Assembly (NCBI GenBank): GCA_003554105.1 | Contig: PWFQ01000075.1 | Coordinates: 1-64,000, forward strand | Direction: 5' to 3' | Length of the DNA: 64,000 nucleotides | DNA from: Clostridiaceae bacterium | GTDB lineage: Bacteria; Bacillota; Clostridia; Peptostreptococcales; T1SED10-28 | Shown here: piece after piece, positions 35,557 through 44,647 of the stretch | Layout of the letters: every line of letters starts with the position of its first letter | How positions within the stretch are numbered: the first letter of the stretch is position 1 | Translations under genes and position numbers: made by a program | The notes under the pieces: model-generated | What the model saw: the letters and a program-made list of their open reading frames with translations, nothing else | What the model was told of the DNA's origin: nothing | The model's database searches: none

Positions 35557-36087
35557 ATGGAACATAATGAACCAACATTTAAATCAGAAAGAATCTATGA
35601 AGGGAAAGTAATTAAAGTAAGAGTTGATACGGTAGAACTGCCTGATAAAAAGTATTCTAAAAGAGAAATTGTCGAACACCCTGGAGCTGTTGGTGTGGTA
35701 GGAATTACTGAAGAGAATAAGGTGATTTTTGTTCGCCAATATCGTAAAGCGCTCGAACAATTTCTTTTAGAAATTCCGGCAGGAAAAATCGAGTTAAAAG
35801 AAAATCCTGAAGATTGCGCACTGCGAGAGCTAAAAGAAGAGACCGGCTATGAATGTGAATCAATTCATTTTTTATCCAAAGCGTACACAAGTCCGGGTTT
35901 TTCCAATGAGGAAATCCATATCTACCATGCGAGGGGACTTAAAAAAGGAGTTGCTACTCCCGATGAAGATGAGTACATTGAGACGATTGAGATTCCACTG
36001 GATATTGCTATAAAAATGATCAACGACGGAGAAATCCAGGACAGTAAATCAATTATCGGAATTTTAATGGCAAAAGAAAACCAATAA
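35557..36087 (+). CDS. nudF: NUDIX hydrolase, ADP-ribose pyrophosphatase type
   Basis: The 176-residue protein has an exact Nudix box (G-x5-E-x7-RELKEETGY) in the order typical of ADP-ribose pyrophosphatase, with the LEIPAGKIE lead-in. It cleaves ADP-ribose and related nucleoside diphosphates. It is the syntenic nudF gene that in Bacillus lies upstream of spoIIM and xerD; here xerD is next, 14 bases on. Confidence 0.92.
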   Translation: MEHNEPTFKSERIYEGKVIKVRVDTVELPDKKYSKREIVEHPGAVGVVGITEENKVIFVRQYRKALEQFLLEIPAGKIELKENPEDCALRELKEETGYECESIHFLSKAYTSPGFSNEEIHIYHARGLKKGVATPDEDEYIETIEIPLDIAIKMINDGEIQDSKSIIGILMAKENQ

Positions 36088-36100
36088 AGGAGTTAACACT

Positions 36101-36982
36101 ATGGAGGAATTACTTGATCAATACCTTGTTTACCTACAAAAACAAAACCGTTCGATAAATACAATTAAGTCCTACGAACGTGATTTGAAGAAATTTTTCC
36201 GCTTTTTGTCCGAAAAAGACATTACTGATATAAGAAAAGTCCATCATACCACAGTTTTGTCCTACATTATCATATTACAGAAGAGAAAATGCTCAAGTTC
36301 TTCTATTTCTAGATATATCGTATCTTTGAGAAAGTTTTTTGATTACTCATTAAAGAACAGAATCCTAAACGAAAATCCGGTTGAAAAGGTTAACAGTCCT
36401 AAAACAGTTAAAAAAACCCCGGAAGTACTTTCATTGGAAGAAGTGAATCAATTGATGCAGCTTCCCGACTTAGATACGAGAAAAGGACCGAGGGACAAAG
36501 CCATGTTGGAGATCCTTTATGCTACAGGAATCCGCGTCAGCGAACTTATCGCACTGGATATCGAGGATGTGGACTTAGAATTTGAGTTTATCCGGTGTTG
36601 TCATGGACAAAAGGATCGTACGATCCCAATTGGGAAATATGCTCTGGAAGCTTTAAAGCATTACATACATAATATACGGATCAGCTTTCTTAATAATTCT
36701 GATGAGCAGGCCTTATTTTTGAATTATACAGGCACAAGAATGTCAAGACAGGGGTTCTGGAAAATAATCAAGAGTTATACAAATATGCTGAACATTGATA
36801 GAAAAATTACCCCTCATACACTGAGACATTCATTTGCGATTCACTTGATCGAAAATGGTGCGGACTTAAAATCGGTTCAGGAGATGTTAGGCCACTCTGC
36901 CATAGCAACAACCCAAATGTATATGGACTTGAAAAAAAATCGGATAAAAGATGTTTATGTGAAAAGCCATCCCCGGGCATAA
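36101..36982 (+). CDS. xerD: Site-specific tyrosine recombinase XerD
   Basis: The 293-residue recombinase resolves chromosome dimers at dif with XerC. The N-terminal core-binding domain (LDQYLVYLQKQNRSINTIKSYERDL) and catalytic residues are present: Arg in ATGIRVSEL, His/Arg in HTLRHSFAIHL, His in LGHSAIATTQ, and the nucleophile in MYMD. Its place upstream of deoB matches ripX/xerD in Bacillus and not a mobile element's integrase. Confidence 0.92.
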   Translation: MEELLDQYLVYLQKQNRSINTIKSYERDLKKFFRFLSEKDITDIRKVHHTTVLSYIIILQKRKCSSSSISRYIVSLRKFFDYSLKNRILNENPVEKVNSPKTVKKTPEVLSLEEVNQLMQLPDLDTRKGPRDKAMLEILYATGIRVSELIALDIEDVDLEFEFIRCCHGQKDRTIPIGKYALEALKHYIHNIRISFLNNSDEQALFLNYTGTRMSRQGFWKIIKSYTNMLNIDRKITPHTLRHSFAIHLIENGADLKSVQEMLGHSAIATTQMYMDLKKNRIKDVYVKSHPRA

Positions 36983-36995
36983 AGGAGTGTTTAAT

Positions 36996-38168
36996 ATGGT
37001 AAAGAGAGTTGTATTATTTATTTTAGACAGCGTTGGAATCGGAGCTTTACCGGATGCTGTTAAGTTTAACAGTGTAGGCGCTAATACACTGGGTAACATC
37101 GTGAAAAGTTACCCGAAAATTCAAATGGATCATTTTCTTAAACTGGGTTTAGGAAACATTGAAGAAGTAAACTACTTCCCTCCCTATAACCATCCAAAAG
37201 GTGCTTATGGACGATCAATGGAGTACTCAAATGGAAAAGATACAACCACAGGGCACTGGGAAATCGCCGGCCTTCATATGGATGAACCATTCCGCACCTT
37301 TCCCGCGGGGTTTCCCAAAGAGATCATCCGTGAGTTTGAAAATCAAATTGGGAAAAAAGTTTTAGCAAATAAGCCAGCCTCCGGCACAGTGATTATTGAA
37401 GAGCTTGGCAAAGAACATATGGAAAGCGGGAGTCCCATCGTTTACACATCAGCAGATAGTGTGTTTCAAATTGCAGCCCATGAAGAAATCATTCCTTTGG
37501 ATGAACTCTATTCAATGTGTGAAATTGCAAGAGAAATTTTAACCGGAGAATTTAGTGTTGCGAGGGTTATCGCAAGACCTTTTATTGGAGAACCGGGAAG
37601 CTTCGAAAGAACCTCAAATCGAAAAGACTACTCATTAGAACCTCCCGAGAAGACTGTTCTTGACTATGCTCTGGAAGCAGGCAATGATGTTATCGGAATT
37701 GGAAAAATCCATGATATTTTCAATGGCAAAGGGATCAGTAAAGAAATCCCTTCTAAATCAAATCTTGAGGGAATCAAAAAAACCATATCCGCATTAGAAA
37801 GTGATTCAAAAGGGATTATATTCACAAATCTTGTGGATTTTGATGCAAAATACGGTCACAGAAGAGATGTAGAGGGTTATAAAAGTGCTTTAGAAGAAGT
37901 AAATCATCATCTTCCCGACTTATTAAAAGCACTAAAGCAGGATGATTTACTCATTATTACCGCTGACCATGGTAATGACCCTTCATATGAAGGGACTGAC
38001 CATACAAGGGAATATATTCCTCTGCTAATCTATGGATCGATGATCATTCCCGGTGTAAACATCGGAACTAGAAACTCCTTTGCAGATATTGGAGCTACAA
38101 TCAGTGAAATGCTTAATATTGACAGGACACCATATGGAAAAAGCTTTGCATCACTTATCTTAAAGTAA
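36996..38168 (+). CDS. deoB: Phosphopentomutase
   Basis: The 390-residue enzyme converts (deoxy)ribose 1-phosphate to the 5-phosphate. Alkaline-phosphatase-fold metal ligands are in LFILDSVGIGALPDA and ITADHGNDP, and the phosphorylated Thr is in GKDTTTGHWE. The ATG at 36996 follows AAAGGAG; the GTG at 36987 is too close to it. Together with the next gene it salvages nucleosides. Confidence 0.96.
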   Translation: MVKRVVLFILDSVGIGALPDAVKFNSVGANTLGNIVKSYPKIQMDHFLKLGLGNIEEVNYFPPYNHPKGAYGRSMEYSNGKDTTTGHWEIAGLHMDEPFRTFPAGFPKEIIREFENQIGKKVLANKPASGTVIIEELGKEHMESGSPIVYTSADSVFQIAAHEEIIPLDELYSMCEIAREILTGEFSVARVIARPFIGEPGSFERTSNRKDYSLEPPEKTVLDYALEAGNDVIGIGKIHDIFNGKGISKEIPSKSNLEGIKKTISALESDSKGIIFTNLVDFDAKYGHRRDVEGYKSALEEVNHHLPDLLKALKQDDLLIITADHGNDPSYEGTDHTREYIPLLIYGSMIIPGVNIGTRNSFADIGATISEMLNIDRTPYGKSFASLILK

Positions 38169-38181
38169 AGGGTGATCAGGA

Positions 38182-39513
38182 ATGGAAATGATCGACATTC
38201 TCTACAAAAAAAGAAATGGAGATACTTTATCAAAGGAAGAAATAGCTTACTTTGTAAAGGGATATAATGACGGAACTATTCCGGATTATCAAATGAGTGC
38301 ATTATTGATGGCGATCTATTTTCAGAAAATGACTTCTGAAGAAACCATCCACCTTACGAATGAAATTATTGCAACCGGCGACATAATTGATCTTTCTATG
38401 ATTGAAGGAATTAAAGTCGACAAGCATAGCACAGGTGGGGTGGGAGACAAAACGACAATTGCTCTCGGGCCCCTGGTCGCTGCAAATGGAGTGCCCACTG
38501 CAAAGTTATCAGGGAGAGGATTGGGACATACCGGTGGTACCATCGACAAACTGGAATCAATTCCCGGCTTTCATGTTGATTTGGAAGTGAATCAATTTGT
38601 CGATCAGGTGAATCAGCTGAAGTTTGCCCTTGGAGGTCAAACCCATGAATTAGCTCCTGCAGATAAAAAATTCTATGCATTGCGTGATGTTACGGCGACG
38701 ATTGATAATGTTTCATTAATCGCCAGCAGTGTCATGAGTAAGAAGATTGCTTCCGGAGCAGATGGAATTGTTTTGGATGTAAAAGCTGGAAGCGGAGCTT
38801 TTATGAAAAGCATTGATGAGGCATTTCAACTTGGAAAGTCCATGGTTGATATTGGATCAGGACTTGGAAAAGAGACTGTCGCCATCATCACGGATATGGA
38901 GCAGCCCTTGGGAAATACTGTGGGAAATGGTATCGAAGTAAGAGAAGCAGTTGACATTCTTCAAGGAAAGGGTCCGGATGATCTACTGACATTATGTAAA
39001 TATCTCGGTGGCTATATGTTGTTTGTCGGGAAAAAAGTGTTATCTCTTGAAGAAGGCATTAACAGGATTCAAAGAGTGATTGATAACGGAACAGCATATA
39101 AGCGTTTTATTGAAGTTGTGGAAGCACAAGGTGGTGACTCTTCCATCTTCAACAATCCTGAAGACCTTTATCAAACTGAACATATCTATGAGTTGAAATC
39201 AAGCAAGGCAGGTTATATTCACCGACTTTCAGGAGAAAAGGTGGGGAAAGCCGCATTATACTTGGGTGCAGGTCGTCTCAATAAAGACACCAGCATTGAT
39301 CATTCGGTGGGAATCGAACTGATAAAAAAAATAGGTGACTATGTAGCGAAAAACGAGACCATTGCAAAAATATATTATAACAATCCTGAAAAATTTCCTG
39401 CTGGAAGGGATACATTGGAAAAAGCATATGAAATCCATGACGAAAGTGTTGAGAGCAGACCGATTATTTATGGCATCGTCACAAAGGATCGAATAGAACG
39501 ATTTTCCTCATAG
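38182..39513 (+). CDS. pdp: Pyrimidine-nucleoside phosphorylase
   Basis: The 443-residue enzyme splits uridine, thymidine or deoxyuridine with phosphate. The signature KLSGRGLGHTGGTIDKLES and phosphate loop KHSTGGVGDKTT are complete, and the C-terminal domain with SGEKVGKAAL is present. It begins 14 bases after deoB. In Bacillus this locus continues with dacF-spoIIA-sigF; here a terminator overlaps the stop codon. Confidence 0.95.
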   Translation: MEMIDILYKKRNGDTLSKEEIAYFVKGYNDGTIPDYQMSALLMAIYFQKMTSEETIHLTNEIIATGDIIDLSMIEGIKVDKHSTGGVGDKTTIALGPLVAANGVPTAKLSGRGLGHTGGTIDKLESIPGFHVDLEVNQFVDQVNQLKFALGGQTHELAPADKKFYALRDVTATIDNVSLIASSVMSKKIASGADGIVLDVKAGSGAFMKSIDEAFQLGKSMVDIGSGLGKETVAIITDMEQPLGNTVGNGIEVREAVDILQGKGPDDLLTLCKYLGGYMLFVGKKVLSLEEGINRIQRVIDNGTAYKRFIEVVEAQGGDSSIFNNPEDLYQTEHIYELKSSKAGYIHRLSGEKVGKAALYLGAGRLNKDTSIDHSVGIELIKKIGDYVAKNETIAKIYYNNPEKFPAGRDTLEKAYEIHDESVESRPIIYGIVTKDRIERFSS

Positions 39514-39537
39514 GGTAGAGAAATCTACCCTATTTTT
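39511..39537 (+). terminator. Terminator overlapping the pdp stop codon
   Basis: TAGGGTAGA (39511-39519) and TCTACCCTA (39524-39532) pair over 9 bp around GAAA, followed by five T residues. The stop codon is the first triplet of the stem. Confidence 0.85.
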
Positions 39538-39572
39538 CAAACATTTGAATTTTATACCAAAGGGGTGAAGCA

Positions 39573-42215
39573 ATGAAACTGATCATCAGTCATGAGAATT
39601 TGGATTTTGACGGCCTGTCAAGCATGGTGGCCTGTAAATTGCTTTTTCCCGATGCAGTGGTTTCCTATTCAGGGAAATTAGGAAGCGAGTTGAAAAGTTT
39701 TATTAATCTCTATAAATATACGTTACAGATTTTTCCCTCAAACGAAATCGATCTTGATAAAGTTCGCTCATTAATCATTGTTGATACAAATACATCGAAT
39801 CGAATCGGAAAATACGAGGAACTGCTTCATCGTTCCATCGATGTTACGATTTATGATCATCATCGTATTACTGAAGAGACCATAGACACACCCTATCGAT
39901 ACATCGAACCTTATGGTGCATGCACAACTTTGCTCCTCAGGGAAATCATTCGCAAGAAAATACAAATCACACCCTTTCAAGCAACTCTTTTCCTTTTGGG
40001 TATATACGCGGACACAAATTGTCTTACATTTAAAAGTACAACATCAGAAGATGCAGAGGTTGTGGCATATTTATTCAGGCAAAACCCTAATCTTGATATT
40101 GTTAACGAGTATCTCTATGAAGTTACCAGCGATGAACAGGATCGTCTGTTAATGACTCATTTAACGAATCTCGAGAGTATGGAAATAAAAAACCACCAGA
40201 TCTATTTTTCGACTTCTGAGGAATCACGATATATCAATGGACTCAGTAATATTGCCAGTAAAATCACTCATATTAAAAATGCAGATGGGTTGTTTCTTAT
40301 ATCCAAAATGGGAGAAAAAATCTACATTATCGGTCGTAGTCTGGAAGACGAAATAAATATTGCTGAAATATTGGAACCTTTAGGGGGCGGAGGACACCGC
40401 CGAGCAGGGTCAGCTTCGATAAAAGAAATTCCTATAGAGGAAGTGAAAGAGAAGTTGATTCAATTATTGAAAAGTAAAATTGCGCCTCAATTAAAGGCAA
40501 GGGACATTATGAGCTATCCCGTGAAAACATTGTTCGAAGATATGACGGTAGAGGAAGCCAATCGTGTAATGCTCCGCTACGGACATACAGGGATGCCTGT
40601 AGTGAAAGATGATGATTTAATTGGAATAATCTCACGTACGGATCTCGATAAAGCCATTATTCATGATCTTTCCCATGCTCCTATCAAAGGTTTTATGCGT
40701 CAAAAAGTCATCACGATCAGTCCTGATGCCAGCATAAGTGAAATCAATGACTTGCTGACTAAACATAACATTGGTCGTGTTCCTGTAATGGAAAATGACC
40801 GAATCATTGGAATTGTGACGAGAACTAATCTGCTCCAAATGATTCATGGCGACAGCATCCCTCGATGGTACAAGTCCAATTATGATCAATCCTATGAGAT
40901 TCTGGATGTTCGGAAGATAATTTCTCGCCTTGATCCGGAGATTAATGCAGTGATTGATCTCGTAGCTAATGCTGATGAAAGCAAGAAAGAAAAAACGTAC
41001 ATTGTTGGAGGCTTTGTACGTGATCTTATATTAAATGTTCCAAATGATGATTTGGATTTTGTGACTGAGGGTGATGCAATACAATTAGCTCATGAAGTAA
41101 ATCGCAAGATTAAGGGAAGATTAATCAAGCATGAGTCGTTTAGAACTGCTTCGATAGTTTTGACAAACGGTCAGCACATCGATTTTGTCTCCGCCAGAAG
41201 AGAGTATTACGAGTATCCTGCTGCATTACCAAAAGTTGAACAATCAACAATCTGGAATGATTTATTTCGAAGAGATTTTACGATTAATTGCATGGCCATT
41301 CAGCTTAGTGGAAATCATCCCTATCAACTAATTGATTATTTCAGTGGTTTGGAAGATTTAAAGAATGGCATAGTTCGTGTTTTATATAATTTAAGTTTTA
41401 TTGAAGATCCTACAAGAATCTTTCGTGGTATACGCTTTGCTTCACGATATGATTTTATTATTGAAGAGGAAACAAAGAAATTCATTGTTCAGGCTGTTCA
41501 GGACGATATGATCAAAAAGTTAAGTTTCGACCGTATCAGGGATGAACTAATTGGAATTCTAAAGGACAAAAACTTAAAAAAAAGTTTACGGCTGATGGAA
41601 GAGCTGAAGATTTTTTCTGCCCTTGGAGGAGGATTGAATTTACAAAGTTCCACAATAGAAAAAATTGAGAATCTTACGGTTTCAATTCAAGAGTTTCACA
41701 TGATTGATTCATCTAAAATCAATAAAATCCACTTGATTGTACGGCAACTTTTTAGTCAAAGTAATCTTAGAAATCTTCATGAGCTCCTTATGTATTACGT
41801 CGGGAATAAAGGCGATCGCGAAGAAATTTTATCTTCCTTGGGAAGAAGAGAAAAAATTTACCGAATATTGAAGGAGGAGAACGTTTCTCCATATACAATT
41901 TATTCCTTATTGGAAGATGTGTCCGATGAAAGCATTATTTTTTATTATAATGATTGCGACAATAACAATGTCAAACATTTTCTCATGTATTACAAATTAA
42001 AACTTGAACGAATCAGGCTGGTAATATCAGGTCAAGACCTTTTAGATATGAAGATCAAACCCGGACCGGTATTTAAACGAATATTAAAGGAGACCTTGAA
42101 GGCAAAAATACAAGGTTTAGTCTATACCAAAGATGATGAAAGATACTATGCAATAAAGCTCTACAAAAACTATGAAGAAATGAAGGGGAATAGAAATTAT
42201 GACGAAGGGATATGA
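39573..42215 (+). CDS. DHH phosphoesterase / CBS pair / tRNA nucleotidyltransferase fusion
   Basis: The 880-residue protein has three parts. Residues 1-310 are a DHH-DHHA1 module (DFDGLSSMVACKLL, VDTNTSNRIG, YDHHRITEE, LGGGGHRRAGSA). About 310-430 are two CBS domains. About 460-880 is a class II poly(A) polymerase/CCA-adding head (YIVGGFVRDLI...NDDLDFV, RRDFTINCMA, EDPTRIFRGIRFASRYDF) and its helical tail. This architecture is known in A-adding or CCA-adding tRNA enzymes of some bacteria. The DHH part may act as a nucleotide phosphoesterase and the CBS pair as an adenylate sensor; that is inference. Confidence 0.9.
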   Translation: MKLIISHENLDFDGLSSMVACKLLFPDAVVSYSGKLGSELKSFINLYKYTLQIFPSNEIDLDKVRSLIIVDTNTSNRIGKYEELLHRSIDVTIYDHHRITEETIDTPYRYIEPYGACTTLLLREIIRKKIQITPFQATLFLLGIYADTNCLTFKSTTSEDAEVVAYLFRQNPNLDIVNEYLYEVTSDEQDRLLMTHLTNLESMEIKNHQIYFSTSEESRYINGLSNIASKITHIKNADGLFLISKMGEKIYIIGRSLEDEINIAEILEPLGGGGHRRAGSASIKEIPIEEVKEKLIQLLKSKIAPQLKARDIMSYPVKTLFEDMTVEEANRVMLRYGHTGMPVVKDDDLIGIISRTDLDKAIIHDLSHAPIKGFMRQKVITISPDASISEINDLLTKHNIGRVPVMENDRIIGIVTRTNLLQMIHGDSIPRWYKSNYDQSYEILDVRKIISRLDPEINAVIDLVANADESKKEKTYIVGGFVRDLILNVPNDDLDFVTEGDAIQLAHEVNRKIKGRLIKHESFRTASIVLTNGQHIDFVSARREYYEYPAALPKVEQSTIWNDLFRRDFTINCMAIQLSGNHPYQLIDYFSGLEDLKNGIVRVLYNLSFIEDPTRIFRGIRFASRYDFIIEEETKKFIVQAVQDDMIKKLSFDRIRDELIGILKDKNLKKSLRLMEELKIFSALGGGLNLQSSTIEKIENLTVSIQEFHMIDSSKINKIHLIVRQLFSQSNLRNLHELLMYYVGNKGDREEILSSLGRREKIYRILKEENVSPYTIYSLLEDVSDESIIFYYNDCDNNNVKHFLMYYKLKLERIRLVISGQDLLDMKIKPGPVFKRILKETLKAKIQGLVYTKDDERYYAIKLYKNYEEMKGNRNYDEGI

Positions 42216-42945
42216 AATTGTCGTAGATGCATATCAAGGTCCAATGGATGTGTTAATGGATCTGATTGATAAAAACAAAGTCGATATTTATGATATACCT
42301 GTAGTTACAATTACAGAACAATTTCTTCTCTATCTTAACCAAATGAAAGAATGTAACCTTGAAGTAACTAGTGAATTCCTGTTACTGGCGGCCACATTAA
42401 TCGAGATCAAAGCAAGAATGTTGCTCCCGAAAACTATAATAGAAGAAGAGGAAGAGGATCCAAGAATCGATTTGGTAGAAAGATTGATGGAATACAGAAG
42501 CTTTAAGCATTTTGCCCTTGAACTCCATAATCGACAACATTGCTTAGAAGATCGATATTTTAAGCCGGGAGAGGATCTCTCTAAATATATTGATGAAGAG
42601 AGCAATGAAGGAAGCTTATATATTATGGCGGAGGATATTATTAAAGTATGGGAAAAAGTTACGAAGGAAAGGAAAATAAAAAAATCATCTTCCTACGATT
42701 TTAATCCAATCGAACGGGATTTAGTCAGTGTTGAAGAGAAGATGGTTGAAATTCAGAAGTTACTGAAACAAAATAGGATGATGAGGCTTGAGGAATTGTT
42801 TGAGTTGTCAGAAAGCAGGCAGCATCTTATTGCAGCTTTTTTGGCAGTTTTGGAAATGGTCAAAAACCGCACAATTACAATCCATGAAAAAGATGGATTA
42901 TTCAACCTCAAAATTCAAACTGCGGAAAATATACTAAGTGCTTAA
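42199..42945 (+). CDS. scpA: Segregation and condensation protein A
   Basis: The 248-residue kleisin joins the two heads of SMC in the condensin complex. The N-terminal YQGPMDVLMDLIDKNKVDIYDIPV is diagnostic, and the C-terminal winged helix (HLIAAFLAVLEMVKNRTI) contacts SMC. It overlaps the preceding fusion gene by 17 bases and is followed by scpB. Confidence 0.95.
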   Translation: MTKGYEIVVDAYQGPMDVLMDLIDKNKVDIYDIPVVTITEQFLLYLNQMKECNLEVTSEFLLLAATLIEIKARMLLPKTIIEEEEEDPRIDLVERLMEYRSFKHFALELHNRQHCLEDRYFKPGEDLSKYIDEESNEGSLYIMAEDIIKVWEKVTKERKIKKSSSYDFNPIERDLVSVEEKMVEIQKLLKQNRMMRLEELFELSESRQHLIAAFLAVLEMVKNRTITIHEKDGLFNLKIQTAENILSA

Positions 42946-42962
42946 CAAAGGAAGGTGAGTGA

Positions 42963-43514
42963 ATGGGTTCTTTGGAATTAAGAGGAAGGATTGAGGCAAT
43001 TCTTTTTGCTTGGGGAGATCCTGTCTCCTTAACAGATCTTTCCAAAGCCACGGGGGAAAATGTCGAAGAAGTTCAAAATGCAATTGCTGAGTTAGATGAA
43101 CACTATCAGAAACCTGAGCATGGTCTGGAAATTATACAGATAAATGAAAGTTACCAAGTAACGACAAAGGATGAAGCACAAAAGTCGATATCCCGTCTGA
43201 TTACACCTGAAAAAAAGAAAAATCTAAGTCGTGCGACACTTGAAACCTTAAGTATTGTTGTTTACAAACAACCGATAACGAAAAATGAAATTGAGCGTAT
43301 CAGAGGTGTCAAATCTGACAAAGCATTATCGAACTTGATTCAGGAAAATTTAATTTTTGAAAAAGACCGGTTGCAAAAAATTGGCCGTCCTATTGTCTAT
43401 GCTACCACAGACTACTTTTTAAAGCGTTTTGGCTTTAAAAGTTTAGAAGAATTGCCAAAACTGTCAATCTATGAAAGCAAAGAGCCCCAAGATAACAATG
43501 GAGTGGAAGAATGA
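42963..43514 (+). CDS. scpB: Segregation and condensation protein B
   Basis: The 183-residue protein has two winged helices (RGRIEAILFAWGDPVSLTDL; LSRATLETLSIVVYKQPITKNEIERIRG) and binds the middle of ScpA. Its stop codon overlaps the rluB start (ATGA). In spore-formers dacB and spmAB fall between these two genes. Confidence 0.95.
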   Translation: MGSLELRGRIEAILFAWGDPVSLTDLSKATGENVEEVQNAIAELDEHYQKPEHGLEIIQINESYQVTTKDEAQKSISRLITPEKKKNLSRATLETLSIVVYKQPITKNEIERIRGVKSDKALSNLIQENLIFEKDRLQKIGRPIVYATTDYFLKRFGFKSLEELPKLSIYESKEPQDNNGVEE

Positions 43515-44263
43515 GATTGCAAAAATATTTAGCACATGCCGGTGTTGCATCACGCAGAAAAAGTGAACGACTAATTGAAGAAGGCCGTGTAAAAATAAAC
43601 GGTGAGATTGTCCGATCATTGGGTACAAAAATTGAAAGAAATACGGACATTATCGAGGTTGACGGTAGAATTGTAGAAATTGAAGAGAATAAAATCTATA
43701 TTAAAATGAACAAACCATCGGAAGTTATTACTTCCGCTAAAGATCAATTCAATCGCAAAACAGTTTTGGATCTTCTTTCGATTGAAGAGCGGGTTTATCC
43801 CATCGGCCGCCTTGATTACCACTCAAGAGGTTTATTGCTTTTAACGAATGATGGAGAATTTGCAAATCTCTTGATGCATCCCAAATATCATGTTCCTAAA
43901 ACCTATCGTGTTTTGATCGCGGGTGTTCCTCCTGAGGGCAAGATAGAGGCTTTCGAAAACGGTCTGATGATTGAGGGAGTAAAAACTCAGAAAGCGAAGA
44001 TGGTGATAAAAAATGTCGATCAGAAATTAAATCAGACACTGGTTGAGATTACACTGTTTGAAGGCAGAAATCGACAGATTAGAAAAATGTGTGATAGAAT
44101 CGATCACCCGGTGATTGATTTAAAAAGAATTGCAATCGGGACAATCAAATTGGGCAATTTAAAAGAAGGTGAATGGAGCCACCTCAGAAAAGATGAAATC
44201 AATTCAATCGTGAATCTTCTTAATAATGGTCCAACTGGACATTCAAACATTGGGGGAGTATAA
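43511..44263 (+). CDS. rluB: Pseudouridine synthase (RluB/RsuA family)
   Basis: The 250-residue enzyme has an N-terminal S4 domain (MRLQKYLAHAGVASRRKSERLIEEGRV, shown in part) and the catalytic GRLDYHSRGLLLLTNDGE with its aspartate. The C-terminal GRNRQIRKMCDRIDHPV is the family's RNA-binding signature. It modifies 23S rRNA, probably near position 2605 (family inference). It overlaps scpB by 4 bases and the next gene by 1. Confidence 0.94.
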   Translation: MRLQKYLAHAGVASRRKSERLIEEGRVKINGEIVRSLGTKIERNTDIIEVDGRIVEIEENKIYIKMNKPSEVITSAKDQFNRKTVLDLLSIEERVYPIGRLDYHSRGLLLLTNDGEFANLLMHPKYHVPKTYRVLIAGVPPEGKIEAFENGLMIEGVKTQKAKMVIKNVDQKLNQTLVEITLFEGRNRQIRKMCDRIDHPVIDLKRIAIGTIKLGNLKEGEWSHLRKDEINSIVNLLNNGPTGHSNIGGV

Positions 44264-44646
44264 TGATATTGATAAAAGAAATTCCGAACAACAAAGAAAA
44301 TATTAAAGTTGGAATCTATGAGAACGATCATTTAGCAGGACTCAGTGAACGGACTATTAAGAACAAATGTCAAGATGATGATCTGCTTACTTCTATCGTT
44401 TTGCTGGAAAACATTTATCTAAGCATTAATCATTTAGTTTATATGGATGGACTTTTGAGAGGAAGTTTAAACATTCTGCGGAAATACGGGTTTCATCATT
44501 GTTTTATTCATGAAACCTTGTGGGATGAAGTAAGTAATTTATTTCAGTCTAAAGATTATAATATTAAACAACTTGGGGGACTTTCATATTATCGAGTTAA
44601 AATTGACGAGTTTTTTAAGAGTCACTGTAAAGGAATGAACAAATAA
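44263..44646 (+). CDS. Unknown protein of 127 residues between rluB and mnmM
   Basis: I do not recognise this gene with certainty. The middle (LGLSER-like loop, LLRGSLNILRKYGFHHCFIHE) and the C-terminal YNIKQLGGLSYYRVKID have the helix-strand rhythm of a shrunken GNAT acetyltransferase, but the acetyl-CoA loop is not evident. The start codon overlaps the rluB stop (TAATG), and mnmM follows two bases after its own stop, so expression is tightly coupled to both RNA-modification genes. Confidence 0.7.
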   Translation: MILIKEIPNNKENIKVGIYENDHLAGLSERTIKNKCQDDDLLTSIVLLENIYLSINHLVYMDGLLRGSLNILRKYGFHHCFIHETLWDEVSNLFQSKDYNIKQLGGLSYYRVKIDEFFKSHCKGMNK

Positions 44647-44647
44647 A

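Noticed and set aside
36101-36982. Tyrosine recombinase as a mark of an integrated element
   Set aside because: Synteny (nudF-xerD-deoB) and length identify housekeeping XerD; no attachment repeats or phage genes are nearby.
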